A stretch of DNA of 10,675 bases from Candidatus Zixiibacteriota bacterium (GCA_028700875.1 JAQVRW010000076.1:1-10675), one strand, 5' to 3'; counted from the stretch's first letter, positions 1-7,827 are shown. A program made the numbers and translations. The notes: generated by a model from the letters alone, not told the origin.

Positions 1-1942
1 TCTCGCTATGGATGTTCAGCTTGTCGTATAACGACGCCAGGTTTGCCTTCCCGGCGAAGATGCCGATGGAACCGGTTATGGTGTTGCGGTCGACCAGGAT
101 GGGACAGCCGACCGCGCTGATATAATAGCCGCCCGAGGCGGCCACGTTCCCCATCGAGATGACCAGCGGCTTTTCCTGAGCCAGCAGTTCGATCTCATGA
201 CGAAGCAGATCCGAAGCGATTACCGCGCCCCCGGGGGAGTTGACCCGCAGCACCACGGCGGCAACTTCCCTGTCGCGGCGGACCCGGTCGATTTCGCCCA
301 GAAGCTCATCCTCGCCGACGCGCCCGCCGGACTCGCCCGAACCGATATCGCCATCGGCCACGATCACCGCCAGTTTCGGCGGGCTCGCCCAGGAGTCCGG
401 AGTGACTCTTTGGGAACGATATTCAGCCAGGCCGATTTCGCGGGAGAACGTATACGGGCCGGAATCGGCGAAATCGTCCAACGCCTCTCTGAAATAACAA
501 CGGCGATCCACCAATCCCGCCCGGCAGGCGTCGACCGAGGTCAACGGGGCGGCGTCGATCAGCGCTTTGACCGAATCGACCGGCAGCGCCCGACGTTCGG
601 CGATGGAAGCGGTTAAATCGCCGTAGAGGCCGTCGAGAAGACGGTTGATCTGCTCGCGATTGGCTTCGCTGGGACGGTCGAGGATAAATCCCTCGGGGGC
701 GGTCTTGTAGTCGCCGACCCGCTCCACCTCGGCCTCCACTCCCAATTTATCCAACAGTCCTTTGTAAGAGGTCAATTCCGCCCGCAGACCGACCAGCCTG
801 AGTTCCGATACCGGCGAAACAAAAATGCTGTCGGCACCGGCCGCCACGAAATAGCTGATATTATCCGGATCATCGAGAAACGCGGCCACCGGCTTATGAT
901 GGTCGCGGAACGATGCGATCGCCTCGGCCAGCTCCTCGGCTTTGCCCAGGCCGCAATTCAACGTCCCGATATGGAGAAACATCCGCTCGACGGTGTCATC
1001 ATCGGCTGCCCGGTAGATACCGTCGAGGTAATCAAAAAAACGCAATGGCCTGACTCCGAACACCGGGATTTTCGGGTTTTCCGGCAACTCCCCATCGAGC
1101 GATACCACCAGCGTTTTTCGTTTGAGATTCGTCAGCGATGGCTGGGCGCCCTTCACCGTCCCGATATACGAGGTTCCCGACAGACTGCGGATATTGCGGT
1201 CGAAATAATGATAATGCCCCGCGTAGCTGGATCCAAAATTCATCCGGAAACCGAGCTGAATGCGGGAATGGTTGGTGATGTCGCCGTACAAGTAAAGGCC
1301 CGGCTTGGGCCGCACCTCCACACCCGTGCGGAAGTCCGCCCGGTTGAAGCTTTCCTTGTTGGTCATGTCGACGTCGAAAGAAACGGTCACGATGTTTTGA
1401 TACAGCCGATAGGCCGCGCCATAGACGAAACGAACGTCGCTTTTGACTCCGTCGATGCGGCTTCGGTTGATGTTTTCCGCCCGCGCGCCGAGGGCAAACT
1501 TCGCATTCGCCCGCGCCAGGAATCCGACCGTCCACAGATGACGGTGGTTCAGATATCCGGGACCGTCTTTGAAATAGCGGTAGGACAAACCGAGGCGGTT
1601 CCGTTGGCCGCCTCCCACGGCGAAAATATATTCGTTCAGGTCCGGCCGGTCGTTCCCTGCGATATGCCGCCAGGCCGCTCCAAACGTGCGCCAATTGGTA
1701 GCCATTCCATAATCACGGATCAGCCGTCCGTTCCGCTGGGTGAACAACACTAAGGTACCGCCCTGAGCGGCGGGAACGGCGGCGGGATTGATCCAGACGG
1801 AAGCCTGTCCCTCCACCGACGCCACCGGTTGAAAGAAGAAAACCTCCTCGGGCAGCGTCACTTCTCCGCCCTGCGCGGCGCCGACCAGTCCCATCGCCAT
1901 GATCGAGATGGCCGCAAACATCCATGTTCGAAGAATCATCAT
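1..1942 (-). CDS. sppA: Signal peptide peptidase SppA (protease IV) with N-terminal barrel-like domain, partial at 3' end
   Basis: A membrane-associated serine protease that degrades cleaved signal peptides in the envelope. I translated 647 codons without a stop; the C-terminus lies beyond the left edge. Residues 1-25 are a signal peptide (MMILRTWMFAAISIMAMGLV, then GAAQGG). Residues about 30-270 have alternating, aromatic-rich strands (for example GLSYRYF, LWTVGFLARANAKFALGARA) like a PorV/OmpP1-type barrel. The SppA core starts near residue 276 (KTLVVSLDGELP). The general-base lysine is Lys413 in GDYKTAPEGF and the nucleophile is Ser603 in NVAASGGYY. Their spacing of 190 residues is close to the roughly 200 in E. 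coli SppA, which has no N-terminal extension of this kind. The start is the first of two adjacent ATGs; it shares one base with the upstream stop and follows GGAGGAGG. SppA identity is seen from motifs; the barrel assignment is inferred. Confidence 0.93.
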   Translation of the reverse strand, partial: MMILRTWMFAAISIMAMGLVGAAQGGEVTLPEEVFFFQPVASVEGQASVWINPAAVPAAQGGTLVLFTQRNGRLIRDYGMATNWRTFGAAWRHIAGNDRPDLNEYIFAVGGGQRNRLGLSYRYFKDGPGYLNHRHLWTVGFLARANAKFALGARAENINRSRIDGVKSDVRFVYGAAYRLYQNIVTVSFDVDMTNKESFNRADFRTGVEVRPKPGLYLYGDITNHSRIQLGFRMNFGSSYAGHYHYFDRNIRSLSGTSYIGTVKGAQPSLTNLKRKTLVVSLDGELPENPKIPVFGVRPLRFFDYLDGIYRAADDDTVERMFLHIGTLNCGLGKAEELAEAIASFRDHHKPVAAFLDDPDNISYFVAAGADSIFVSPVSELRLVGLRAELTSYKGLLDKLGVEAEVERVGDYKTAPEGFILDRPSEANREQINRLLDGLYGDLTASIAERRALPVDSVKALIDAAPLTSVDACRAGLVDRRCYFREALDDFADSGPYTFSREIGLAEYRSQRVTPDSWASPPKLAVIVADGDIGSGESGGRVGEDELLGEIDRVRRDREVAAVVLRVNSPGGAVIASDLLRHEIELLAQEKPLVISMGNVAASGGYYISAVGCPILVDRNTITGSIGIFAGKANLASLYDKLNIHSE

Positions 1943-3006
1943 CAGCGGCCTCCTCCGGCGCCGCGGTCTGGGCCGTTGATTAGGATATCACCGTCGCCGG
2001 TCGTGGTCACCCGCACTTCGGCCGCTTCTTGGCCGGTGGCAAACTCCAATCGATTATCGTAGATCGCGGTCGGCTCCATGGTCATATGATCGACCGTGAC
2101 TTTACTCTTCTCGGCCTGCCGGCAGACGAAACGGGCATCCACCCGGCCCATGATATCCAGCGTCACTTGTCCATAGTCGTCGGTGATCCGAAGCTTCCCG
2201 GTGGTCAGGGAATCGAACGACAACGCCACCGACCCCGATACGTTCTTGACGCGATTTCGAACGCCGGTGAGAAACATCTTGCGGCCGACGATGCGGTCGT
2301 AGCTCGTGCGCAGGTCCAACCCGCCGCGGTACTTGTTGATGTCCACCTCGCCGTTGTCATTGATGATCAGGCCGGTTTCATCGCCGGTATCGATATCCTC
2401 CAGCGAAATGTCGCTGTACTTGTTGACCAGCGACAGCTTCCCGGTGATCGCCTTGACCGCCAGCGGCCGATTGGAGACCTTGATTTCGGTCACGCCGTCG
2501 ACCTTCTCGACGCGAACCTTGCTGAGCGATTCGGTGACGACGAATTCCGCGAACGGCCCGATCGCGGTGATGTCGAAATAGGCCGTCGCAATTTTGATGG
2601 CGCATTTTTCGGGGACGGTGATTTCCACTTCCAGCCGGGCGGCATTGGTTCCTCCCGACCAGGGCGCCTTGGTCGGCGCCTGCAGGTCGATGAGCAGGCC
2701 GTCGGGCGTACCGGTCGTCTCCACCTGAATCAGGTCGGCATAGTCCGCCGCCTCCTGCCGATCCGGAGCCTTGAGAAGCTTGCGGTAGGCCACCCGGCAT
2801 TCGCGGCCGCCGGTCGTCACGCTGATCGTGCCGGACAGCGAGGAGGCCCCGTTGATCGTTATTTTCTGGCCGCCCTTTAAGGCCGCCGTTTGCTCCATCC
2901 GGTTGCCGGCAAAGAGTCCTTCGCGGTCGCGGGTGAGCGGTTCGGCGGACCAGAGGTTCTGAACCGCCATGAGCAAGACGGCGCCGATCAGCAGCCGTGT
3001 CATCAT
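1942..3006 (-). CDS. Secreted DUF4097-like beta-helical protein
   Basis: A 354-aa exported protein of unknown role. Residues 1-21 form a signal peptide (MMTRLLIGAVLLMAVQNLWS then AEP) without a lipobox cysteine, so a soluble periplasmic or surface protein is likelier than a lipoprotein. From about residue 47 onward short beta strands repeat (KITINGASSLSGTISVTT, VRVEKVDGVTEIKVSNRP, AITGKLSLVNKYSDISLEDI, KLRITDDYGQVTLDIMG). This regular 'strand-turn-strand' pattern with G, N and D turns is typical of DUF4097/adhesin-like right-handed beta-helices. The ATG start overlaps the methyltransferase stop by 4 bp (ATGA) and has the ribosome-binding site AAGGAAGG just upstream; a second ATG follows directly. 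The same frame stays open upstream, inside the methyltransferase gene, but that part has neither signal peptide nor ribosome-binding site. Family assignment rests on strand pattern only; substrate and partner are not visible. Confidence 0.85.
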   Translation of the reverse strand: MMTRLLIGAVLLMAVQNLWSAEPLTRDREGLFAGNRMEQTAALKGGQKITINGASSLSGTISVTTGGRECRVAYRKLLKAPDRQEAADYADLIQVETTGTPDGLLIDLQAPTKAPWSGGTNAARLEVEITVPEKCAIKIATAYFDITAIGPFAEFVVTESLSKVRVEKVDGVTEIKVSNRPLAVKAITGKLSLVNKYSDISLEDIDTGDETGLIINDNGEVDINKYRGGLDLRTSYDRIVGRKMFLTGVRNRVKNVSGSVALSFDSLTTGKLRITDDYGQVTLDIMGRVDARFVCRQAEKSKVTVDHMTMEPTAIYDNRLEFATGQEAAEVRVTTTGDGDILINGPDRGAGGGR

Positions 3007-3794
3007 GGTGCCTTCCTTTCTGAAGACGAGAGCCAAAACATCAGGATAGCCCCGGCCACGGCGGCATTCAATGATTCCGTATTGTCCGCCATGGGGACCC
3101 TGACCTGGAAATCCGCCGCTTCCCGCACCGCCCCGTCGACGCCGAATGCCTCCGACCCGATCACCAGAGCCGGGCGGTCGGCGATGGCCATATGAGGAGT
3201 CAACGGTTGGCCGTTGATGTCGGCGTTGTACACCGTATAGCCCGATTTCTTCAACCAATCGACCGCCTCCGCTGCTGCCACCCCGCCGACAATCGTCGTC
3301 GTAAAGATGGCGCCCATGGTGGCACGAATCGTCTTGGGGCTGCATGTCTCGGCCGACCCGGTCGTCGTCAGCACCAGCCCGAAGCCGAACGCCGCCGCCG
3401 TGCGTATCAGCGTCCCCAGGTTGCCGGGATCGGCAATCCGGTCGCAGAGCAGGACCCGCCGATGCTTTCGCGCGAGGGCGTCGTCCAATCCGGCCTGCGG
3501 CGTGTCGAAGACCGCCACCATCCCCTGACCGGTCTCGGCCTCCCCCAACCGATTGCATTCCCGTGCGGACACGGTGGTGGTTGGCACTCCCTGCCGGACG
3601 AAATCCCGGATAAGTTCCTCTCCGCGCGGGGCCAGTTCGGAAGGGGCATAGAAGACGACGCGGGGCAAACAGCGGGCCGTCAGCGCCGCCTCCAAAAGCC
3701 GCACGCCCTCGGCCAAAAAGCGCCCTTCCCGGGCCCGTCCTTTTTTCGTCTGCAGCGAGACGAGATACTTCATGTCGGCTTTAGAAAGCGCCAC
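3003..3794 (-). CDS. SpoU/TrmH-family RNA 2'-O-ribose methyltransferase (SPOUT fold)
   Basis: A 263-aa enzyme expected to transfer a methyl group from S-adenosylmethionine to a ribose 2'-OH in rRNA or tRNA. Residues 1-100 match the substrate-binding N-domain of this family (KKGRAREGRFLAEGVRLLEAAL, residues 18-38; MVAVFDTP, 92-99). The three SPOUT motifs are present: motif 1 DRIADPGNLGTLIRTAAAFG (118-137) with the conserved N and R, motif 2 ALVIGSEAFGV (209-219), and motif 3 VRVPMADNTESLNAAVAGAI (231-250), which forms the knot. The length is normal for RlmB/TrmH-like proteins. The start is a GTG at 3794, preceded by AAGGG at suitable spacing; an in-frame ATG at residue 8 is an alternative. It is the first gene of a three-gene operon. 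RlmB, TsnR-like and mitochondrial MRM3-like members cannot be told apart here, so no symbol is given. Confidence 0.93.
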   Translation of the reverse strand: MALSKADMKYLVSLQTKKGRAREGRFLAEGVRLLEAALTARCLPRVVFYAPSELAPRGEELIRDFVRQGVPTTTVSARECNRLGEAETGQGMVAVFDTPQAGLDDALARKHRRVLLCDRIADPGNLGTLIRTAAAFGFGLVLTTTGSAETCSPKTIRATMGAIFTTTIVGGVAAAEAVDWLKKSGYTVYNADINGQPLTPHMAIADRPALVIGSEAFGVDGAVREAADFQVRVPMADNTESLNAAVAGAILMFWLSSSERKAP

Positions 3795-3830
3795 GCCACT
3801 TTGCCCTTGTTTTTTTGGCCATTCCTTGTC

Positions 3831-3839
3831 AATATAGCA
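3831..3839 (-). promoter_or_regulatory. Candidate extended -10 promoter for the methyltransferase operon
   Basis: In the 75-bp AT-rich gap between the divergent genes, the minus strand reads TGC followed by TATATT, an extended -10 element with five of six consensus bases. A start near 3824 would give a leader of about 30 nt holding the AAGGG ribosome-binding site. No good -35 box is seen at 17-18 bp, as allowed for extended -10 promoters. The same gap must also carry the plus-strand promoter of the patatin gene, for which I see only a weak TTGTTT/TATAGC pair. Confidence 0.4.
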
Positions 3840-3869
3840 AAAGGAATTGTTTTTCGACTACGGTGGCAA

Positions 3870-6518
3870 GTGAAAACTGTTTCGGTCATCCTGGCGCTGA
3901 TACTGGCCGCCTTCGCAAGCGCGGGCGCGGGCGAACCGACGCCCGATTCGGCCGCAGCGACAACCGCCTATGACAGCGTAGTCGTGGAACGAAACATTCT
4001 GGAACCGCGCGATTTTCATTCCCCGGCCCCTTTCTTTCCCTGGAAAATCGGACTCGCGCTTTCCGGCGGCGGCGCGCGCGGGATCTCCCATATCGGTCTG
4101 CTCAAGGCGCTGGATGAAGCCGGGGTCGAGATTTCCTATATCGCCGGCACCTCGATGGGCAGCATCATCGGCGGTCTGTATGCCTCCGGATACCGGCCGG
4201 AGGAACTCGAGAAGCTGATCGCCCGCGTTGATTTTGACACCCTCCTTTCGGACACTCCCACACGGCAGTCGCTCTTGCTCACTCAACGAACGGAACGGGA
4301 TCGATACTTGTTTTCGCTTCGCTTCGACGGTCTCAAACCATACTGGCCGAGAGGATTGTCGGTCGGCCAGCGCTTGACCAACCTCCTGACCGACTTGACC
4401 ATCACCGCCAATTACCGCTGCGGCGGAGATTTCGACCGCCTCCCCATCCCGTTTCGGGCCGTGGCCACCGATATCGCCACCGGGGAAGTCGTTCCGTTGA
4501 GTCACGGCAGCCTGGCCGACGCCATCCGCGCCTCCATCGCCTTCCCGCTGGCCTTTACCGGCGTCGACATCGATGGCCGCCTGCTCATGGACGGCGGCAT
4601 GAGGGATCCCCTGCCGGTGGATATCTGCCGTCAGATGGGAGCGGAACTCGTCATCGCCGTCAATGTCGTCTCCCCCCTGCTCCCGATCGAAGAACTCTCC
4701 GGGCCGATCGACATCGCCAACCAGGTCACCTCCATCATGACCCAGGATGCCCTGGTTCGACAATTGGCCCAGGCCGATATCGTCGTCACCCCGTCTCTGG
4801 AATCGCTGGCCTCGTTCAATTTCAAATCGCACGACTCGTTGATCGCCATTGGGTACAGGGCCGGACGGCAGGCAGCGGACGAACTATGGCGGCGGTTGGC
4901 CGAGTATCGCGTCGACGGCCGGGTGCCTCTGGCGGCAATCGAACTGGTCCACAACTCGCCGGAGCTGATGGAGGTCAAACATACTTTTCCGTTTCATGCC
5001 GGCGATACCCTCGAACCTCACGCGATACGTCCGGCGTTGCTCTATGCCGATTATAAAGTCATTTTTCACAGGTTGACGGCGAAACTGATATCCTCCGAAA
5101 CCGGGGCCATCCTCCTGTTGGATGGCGAGCCGAACCGCCCCGGTGACAGCATCCGGTACCGGTTTGCCGGAAACACGATCGTCCCCGACTCCCTGCTGGT
5201 CCGGTTTCTTCCCGCGCCGAACGCCGCGCCGGTGTCGCTGGCCGAGATCAAGGCGGCGGCGGATTCGATCATCGGCGTGTACCATCAAAGCGGATATGAT
5301 CTCGCCCATCTGCAATCGATCGAATACCGCCATGATTCCGGGCTCGTGATTATCAACATCGATGAAGGACGGCTGAAATACGTCGACATCACCGGCAACG
5401 AGCGCACCCGCGCCTGGTTGATCAAGGCCAACTACCCGCTCCGCCCCGGCGCGGCGTTCGACACCCACAAATCCGACCGCGGGCTGGCCAACATCTACGG
5501 CACCGGCTTCTTCGAGCGGGTCAGCCTGGACATTCAGCCGACCGACGCCGGCGCCCATCTGACCATCAATGTCAAAGAGCGGAAATTCACCCAGATGCGG
5601 CTGGGCGGCCACTGGGACGATGAGTACCATGCCGAGATGTTCGGCGAGTTACTCGATGACAACGTGCTGGGCTCCGGCATCGAAGTCCTGGGCCGGACGC
5701 ATCTGTCGTCGCGGCAAAGCAAGTTTCTGATTTCCCTGAAAACCGACCGTCTGCCCAATACCCTGCTGACCGCCCGAACCGCCTTCTATTTCAACCGCCT
5801 GCGCCGACGGTTGTTTCAGGATGATGGCGCGCCCAACGGCTTCCGCGTCGAAAGCCGCCTGGGCTGGTCGATTTCCTTCGGCCAGCAGATCGCTCGGATG
5901 GGCACGATCTACGGTGAGTACCGCATCGAGGATATCACCACCGAACTGACCATCCCGATGACGGAAAAGTATTCCATCCTGTCCACATTTGCGATACGGT
6001 CTACCACCGAGACGCTCGACAAGTATCCCTTCCCCGAATCGGGCCACCGCCAGGACCTGGGCGTGGAGTTTTCGGGCCGATGGCTCGGCGGAAACATGAC
6101 GGAATACACCAAGATCTCCGGCTCTCTCGAAGGATACTGGCCGATCAGCGACTGGCTCAACTTCCATCCCAAAGCATCCGCCGGCGTCTCGACCGCCAAC
6201 CTGCCCGATATCGAGAAGTATTATATCGGGGGGTTGTACAGCTTCCGAGGATACCGCACCGACCAGGTGGCGGGTGACAAGTTCTTCGCCTCCAATATGC
6301 AGCTGCGCCTGAAAGTCCATAACCGCGTCTATGTGTCCGGCCTGTTCGACTGGGGCAAGGTGTTCGATGATTACGAAGAGATCAAGATGAGGGACTTCCG
6401 CACCGGATGGGGCGCGTTGCTGTCGGTCGACACGCCCTTGGGGCCGTTCGAATTCGGCTACGGCAAAGCCGCCGCCCGGCCCCATCGTTTCTACCTCAAC
6501 CTCGGCCTGCGTTTCTAA
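3870..6518 (+). CDS. Patatin-like phospholipase fused to POTRA domains and Omp85-type barrel (type Vd autotransporter, PlpD-like)
   Basis: An 882-aa outer-membrane protein predicted to carry a lipid acyl-hydrolase to the cell surface. The start is the GTG at 3870, which opens a clear signal peptide (KTVSVILALILAAFASAGAG); the frame is open for 226 more codons upstream, but that stretch is antisense to the methyltransferase. Patatin domain about 55-330: oxyanion loop GGGARG (66-71), nucleophile elbow GTSMG with Ser95, and DGG with Asp241, so the Ser/Asp dyad is intact. Residues about 330-427 are a linker I do not recognise. Two POTRA-like repeats follow: 428-500 (IRYRFAGNTIVPDSLL ... GYDLAH ... 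INIDEG) and 501-572 (LKYVDITGNERTRAWLI ... GTGFFERV ... INVKER). The barrel spans about 573-882, has the Omp85 loop-6 motif FRGY with Arg793, and ends in FYLNLGLRF with a terminal Phe. P. aeruginosa PlpD is about 730 aa with one POTRA. Divergent from the sppA operon; the ribosome-binding site is weak. Confidence 0.92.
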   Translation: MKTVSVILALILAAFASAGAGEPTPDSAAATTAYDSVVVERNILEPRDFHSPAPFFPWKIGLALSGGGARGISHIGLLKALDEAGVEISYIAGTSMGSIIGGLYASGYRPEELEKLIARVDFDTLLSDTPTRQSLLLTQRTERDRYLFSLRFDGLKPYWPRGLSVGQRLTNLLTDLTITANYRCGGDFDRLPIPFRAVATDIATGEVVPLSHGSLADAIRASIAFPLAFTGVDIDGRLLMDGGMRDPLPVDICRQMGAELVIAVNVVSPLLPIEELSGPIDIANQVTSIMTQDALVRQLAQADIVVTPSLESLASFNFKSHDSLIAIGYRAGRQAADELWRRLAEYRVDGRVPLAAIELVHNSPELMEVKHTFPFHAGDTLEPHAIRPALLYADYKVIFHRLTAKLISSETGAILLLDGEPNRPGDSIRYRFAGNTIVPDSLLVRFLPAPNAAPVSLAEIKAAADSIIGVYHQSGYDLAHLQSIEYRHDSGLVIINIDEGRLKYVDITGNERTRAWLIKANYPLRPGAAFDTHKSDRGLANIYGTGFFERVSLDIQPTDAGAHLTINVKERKFTQMRLGGHWDDEYHAEMFGELLDDNVLGSGIEVLGRTHLSSRQSKFLISLKTDRLPNTLLTARTAFYFNRLRRRLFQDDGAPNGFRVESRLGWSISFGQQIARMGTIYGEYRIEDITTELTIPMTEKYSILSTFAIRSTTETLDKYPFPESGHRQDLGVEFSGRWLGGNMTEYTKISGSLEGYWPISDWLNFHPKASAGVSTANLPDIEKYYIGGLYSFRGYRTDQVAGDKFFASNMQLRLKVHNRVYVSGLFDWGKVFDDYEEIKMRDFRTGWGALLSVDTPLGPFEFGYGKAAARPHRFYLNLGLRF

Positions 6519-6545
6519 TCGTACGATGCCCCACAGATCCCGTAG

Positions 6546-6574
6546 GTCAGGCCGCTTGCGGTTTGCGGTCTGAC
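6546..6574. repeat. Imperfect palindrome just after the patatin gene, possible terminator
   Basis: Arms 6546-6555 (GTCAGGCCGC) and 6565-6574 (GCGGTCTGAC) pair over 10 bp with one G-T wobble and a 9-nt loop. It starts 28 nt after the patatin stop codon. No T-run follows, so a rho-independent terminator is only possible. It is preceded by CGTAG, as is the next hairpin, which suggests a repeat family. Confidence 0.6.
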
Positions 6575-6609
6575 ATGAAACGCTCGAGGCAATTGTCAGA
6601 ATCCGTAGA

Positions 6610-6640
6610 TCAGGAGCCCGCCTGTGGCGGGTGCTCCTGA
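6610..6640. repeat. REP-like palindrome
   Basis: TCAGGAG (6610-6616) pairs with CTCCTGA (6634-6640), and CCCGCC (6617-6622) pairs with GGCGGG (6626-6631), leaving a TGT loop and a two-base bulge (TG). It is preceded by CCGTAGA, like the hairpin at 6546 (CCGTAGG). Placed between convergent genes, it may stabilise transcripts or stop transcription from both sides, but no T-tract is present. Confidence 0.7.
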
Positions 6641-6687
6641 CTATTCAGGGTGCCCCACAGCTTGCTGTTGGTTTTGATGCCCCGCTG

Positions 6688-7659
6688 CTACAACACCCTG
6701 TCATTCCCGCTTTGGTGCCCCACCCCTTGCCGCGGCGGGTGGCGCACCCCTTCAGGGGTGCATAACGCCCGGTTCCCCGCCCCTCTGCCACGGGATTCAT
6801 CCGCCTGCATATCCACCAAACCGTAGGGGCGAGCGGGTGCTCGCCCGTCTTCTCCCATCGGCGCATCGACCGTCGCCCGCTCAAACCCCTCCTCGGCGGT
6901 CTCTACGCCACCGGGGTCCCGGTGCCCCGCCCCTCTGGGGCGGGATTCGATGGCATCCCTTCCCACCTGGTCGTGATTTTCCATCGATACCGCCGCTCGC
7001 TGTGGATCCCGCGGACACTCCATGCCATGCTCCGCCGGACACTTGAATACCCGAACAAATATCTCCTCCCGACCATCGGTCTCGGCCTGATTGCAGCTTT
7101 GGCGGTCTTGAAGCTGGCACAGCAGCTTATATGCCCGTGTGAGCTGCCGGTCGAGACGCATCTCATAGCGAAGGATATTCACCGCGGAGGTGTCGTGAGG
7201 AATGGATTGCCGGCCGATTTCAACGGCTCGAAAGTGTTCTTCTTCCTCGGGGGTCATTTCATATTCGTCGTCACCGTCGCCGTCCATGTGATGGACGACC
7301 GTAAGGTACCGGTTGCGAAGTTCGACGTCGCGGTCGATATGATCGAGCTGGCGAGTGACGACGGCGGTTTCGGCCCGGACGGCCCGGCGTGACCGCCAGA
7401 GACAGTTGGCGATCTTGTGGACGAGGTACAATTGCATGCCGGTTTGGGGTTGGAATTCATTGAGCAGGGAGTCCAGGAGACGGTCGTATTCCTCCTTGTT
7501 TTCCTTGAGGTTGGTAGATGTGATGATGATGTCTTGCGAGTAGAGGCCGTATTTGACGCCATTGCGCGAGGCCATCTGTTTGCCCTCGTATGACTTAGGG
7601 CCGGTTGACTTGCGGGCGTTTGCACGATTGGCCCGGAGTTGTTTCTTGGATACGGGCAT
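6688..7659 (-). CDS. STGPK-family protein of unknown function with a repeat-derived C-terminal tail
   Basis: A 323-aa protein. The N-terminus (KKQLRANRANARKSTGPKSY, then EGKQMASRNGVKYGLYSQD) matches a widespread uncharacterised bacterial family with the signature NAxxSTGPKTPEGK...NAxKHGL; here the usual KHGL is KYGL. Residues 50-190 are mostly helical and charged (LLDSLLNEFQPQTGMQLYLV, RYEMRLDRQLTRAYKLLCQL), as in the family, whose members in my recollection often end soon after this point. Residues about 235-323 are rich in R, G and P and are encoded by palindromic and direct repeats, so the original stop may have been lost or repeats inserted. The start at 7659 has GGGAAAGG upstream; an earlier in-frame ATG at 7785 has no support. 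The function of the family is not known to me. The N-terminal part is surely coding; the tail is less certain. Confidence 0.75.
   Translation of the reverse strand: MPVSKKQLRANRANARKSTGPKSYEGKQMASRNGVKYGLYSQDIIITSTNLKENKEEYDRLLDSLLNEFQPQTGMQLYLVHKIANCLWRSRRAVRAETAVVTRQLDHIDRDVELRNRYLTVVHHMDGDGDDEYEMTPEEEEHFRAVEIGRQSIPHDTSAVNILRYEMRLDRQLTRAYKLLCQLQDRQSCNQAETDGREEIFVRVFKCPAEHGMECPRDPQRAAVSMENHDQVGRDAIESRPRGAGHRDPGGVETAEEGFERATVDAPMGEDGRAPARPYGLVDMQADESRGRGAGNRALCTPEGVRHPPRQGVGHQSGNDRVL
6744..6761. repeat. Short palindrome inside the 3' part of the STGPK gene
   Basis: GCACCCCT (6744-6751) and AGGGGTGC (6754-6761) are perfect 8-bp inverted arms around TC. On the minus strand it encodes part of the C-terminal tail of the 323-aa protein (around CTPEGVRHP). 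Confidence 0.6.
6771..6948. repeat. Direct repeat pair (6771-6798 and 6921-6948), the second copy palindromic
   Basis: The two 28-bp copies share 24 bases and lie exactly 150 bp apart. Both read GGT, then CCCCGCCCCTCTG, then CGGGATTC. The second copy is a perfect hairpin, CCCGCCCC (6926-6933) and GGGGCGGG (6937-6944) around TCT; the first has lost one arm (CCA in place of GGG). As the spacing is 50 codons, both are read in one frame on the minus strand as ESR-x-RGAG-x-R (residues 238-247 and 288-297 of the 323-aa protein). Confidence 0.75.
6827..6846. repeat. Perfect 8-bp inverted repeat (GGGCGAGC-type)
   Basis: GGGCGAGC (6827-6834) and GCTCGCCC (6839-6846) form a perfect stem with a GGGT loop, preceded by CCGTAG, the same lead-in as the hairpins at 6546 and 6610. 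It lies inside the C-terminal tail of the STGPK gene, where the minus strand reads DGRAPARPYG. Confidence 0.7.
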
Positions 7660-7795
7660 AGGTATACCTTTCCCTTTGTGATAGGTGCATCTACTAAGGG
7701 GGGCGGTTTCGTATTCACCATCAAAGTGGTAGTAAAAATGTCGCGGATTGGAATGGATGGCAGTCAAATGGATAGGGCGAATCACATCTTGAAAT

Positions 7796-7813
7796 CCCGC
7801 AGCAAAACGCGGG
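7796..7813 (-). terminator. Small hairpin after the 493-aa gene, weak terminator candidate
   Basis: CCCGC and GCGGG (7796-7800 and 7809-7813) flank an 8-nt loop, 15 nt after the stop of the 493-aa gene on the minus strand. Only a short TTTC follows, so termination is doubtful. The surrounding 7660-7827 gap shows no clear promoter for the STGPK gene. Confidence 0.25.
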
Positions 7814-7827
7814 CTACCGGTATCGGT

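Noticed and set aside
896..1753. Plus-strand frame of 285 codons opposite sppA
   Set aside because: The minus strand has clear SppA motifs and the operon context; this frame has arginine-rich, low-information sequence typical of antisense frames in GC-rich DNA.
2029..2880. Plus-strand frame of 283 codons opposite the DUF4097-like gene
   Set aside because: The opposite frame has a signal peptide, a ribosome-binding site and beta repeats; this one shows no domain.
3192..3869. Open frame extending 226 codons upstream of the patatin start
   Set aside because: It is antisense to the methyltransferase, and the signal peptide begins only at the GTG at 3870.
3858..4832. Minus-strand frame of 324 codons opposite the patatin domain (and a similar one at 5649-6485)
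   Set aside because: Both lie opposite conserved catalytic or barrel motifs and show no family features.
6519..6950. CRISPR array
   Set aside because: The repeats differ in sequence and length, spacing is irregular, and part lies within a coding frame.
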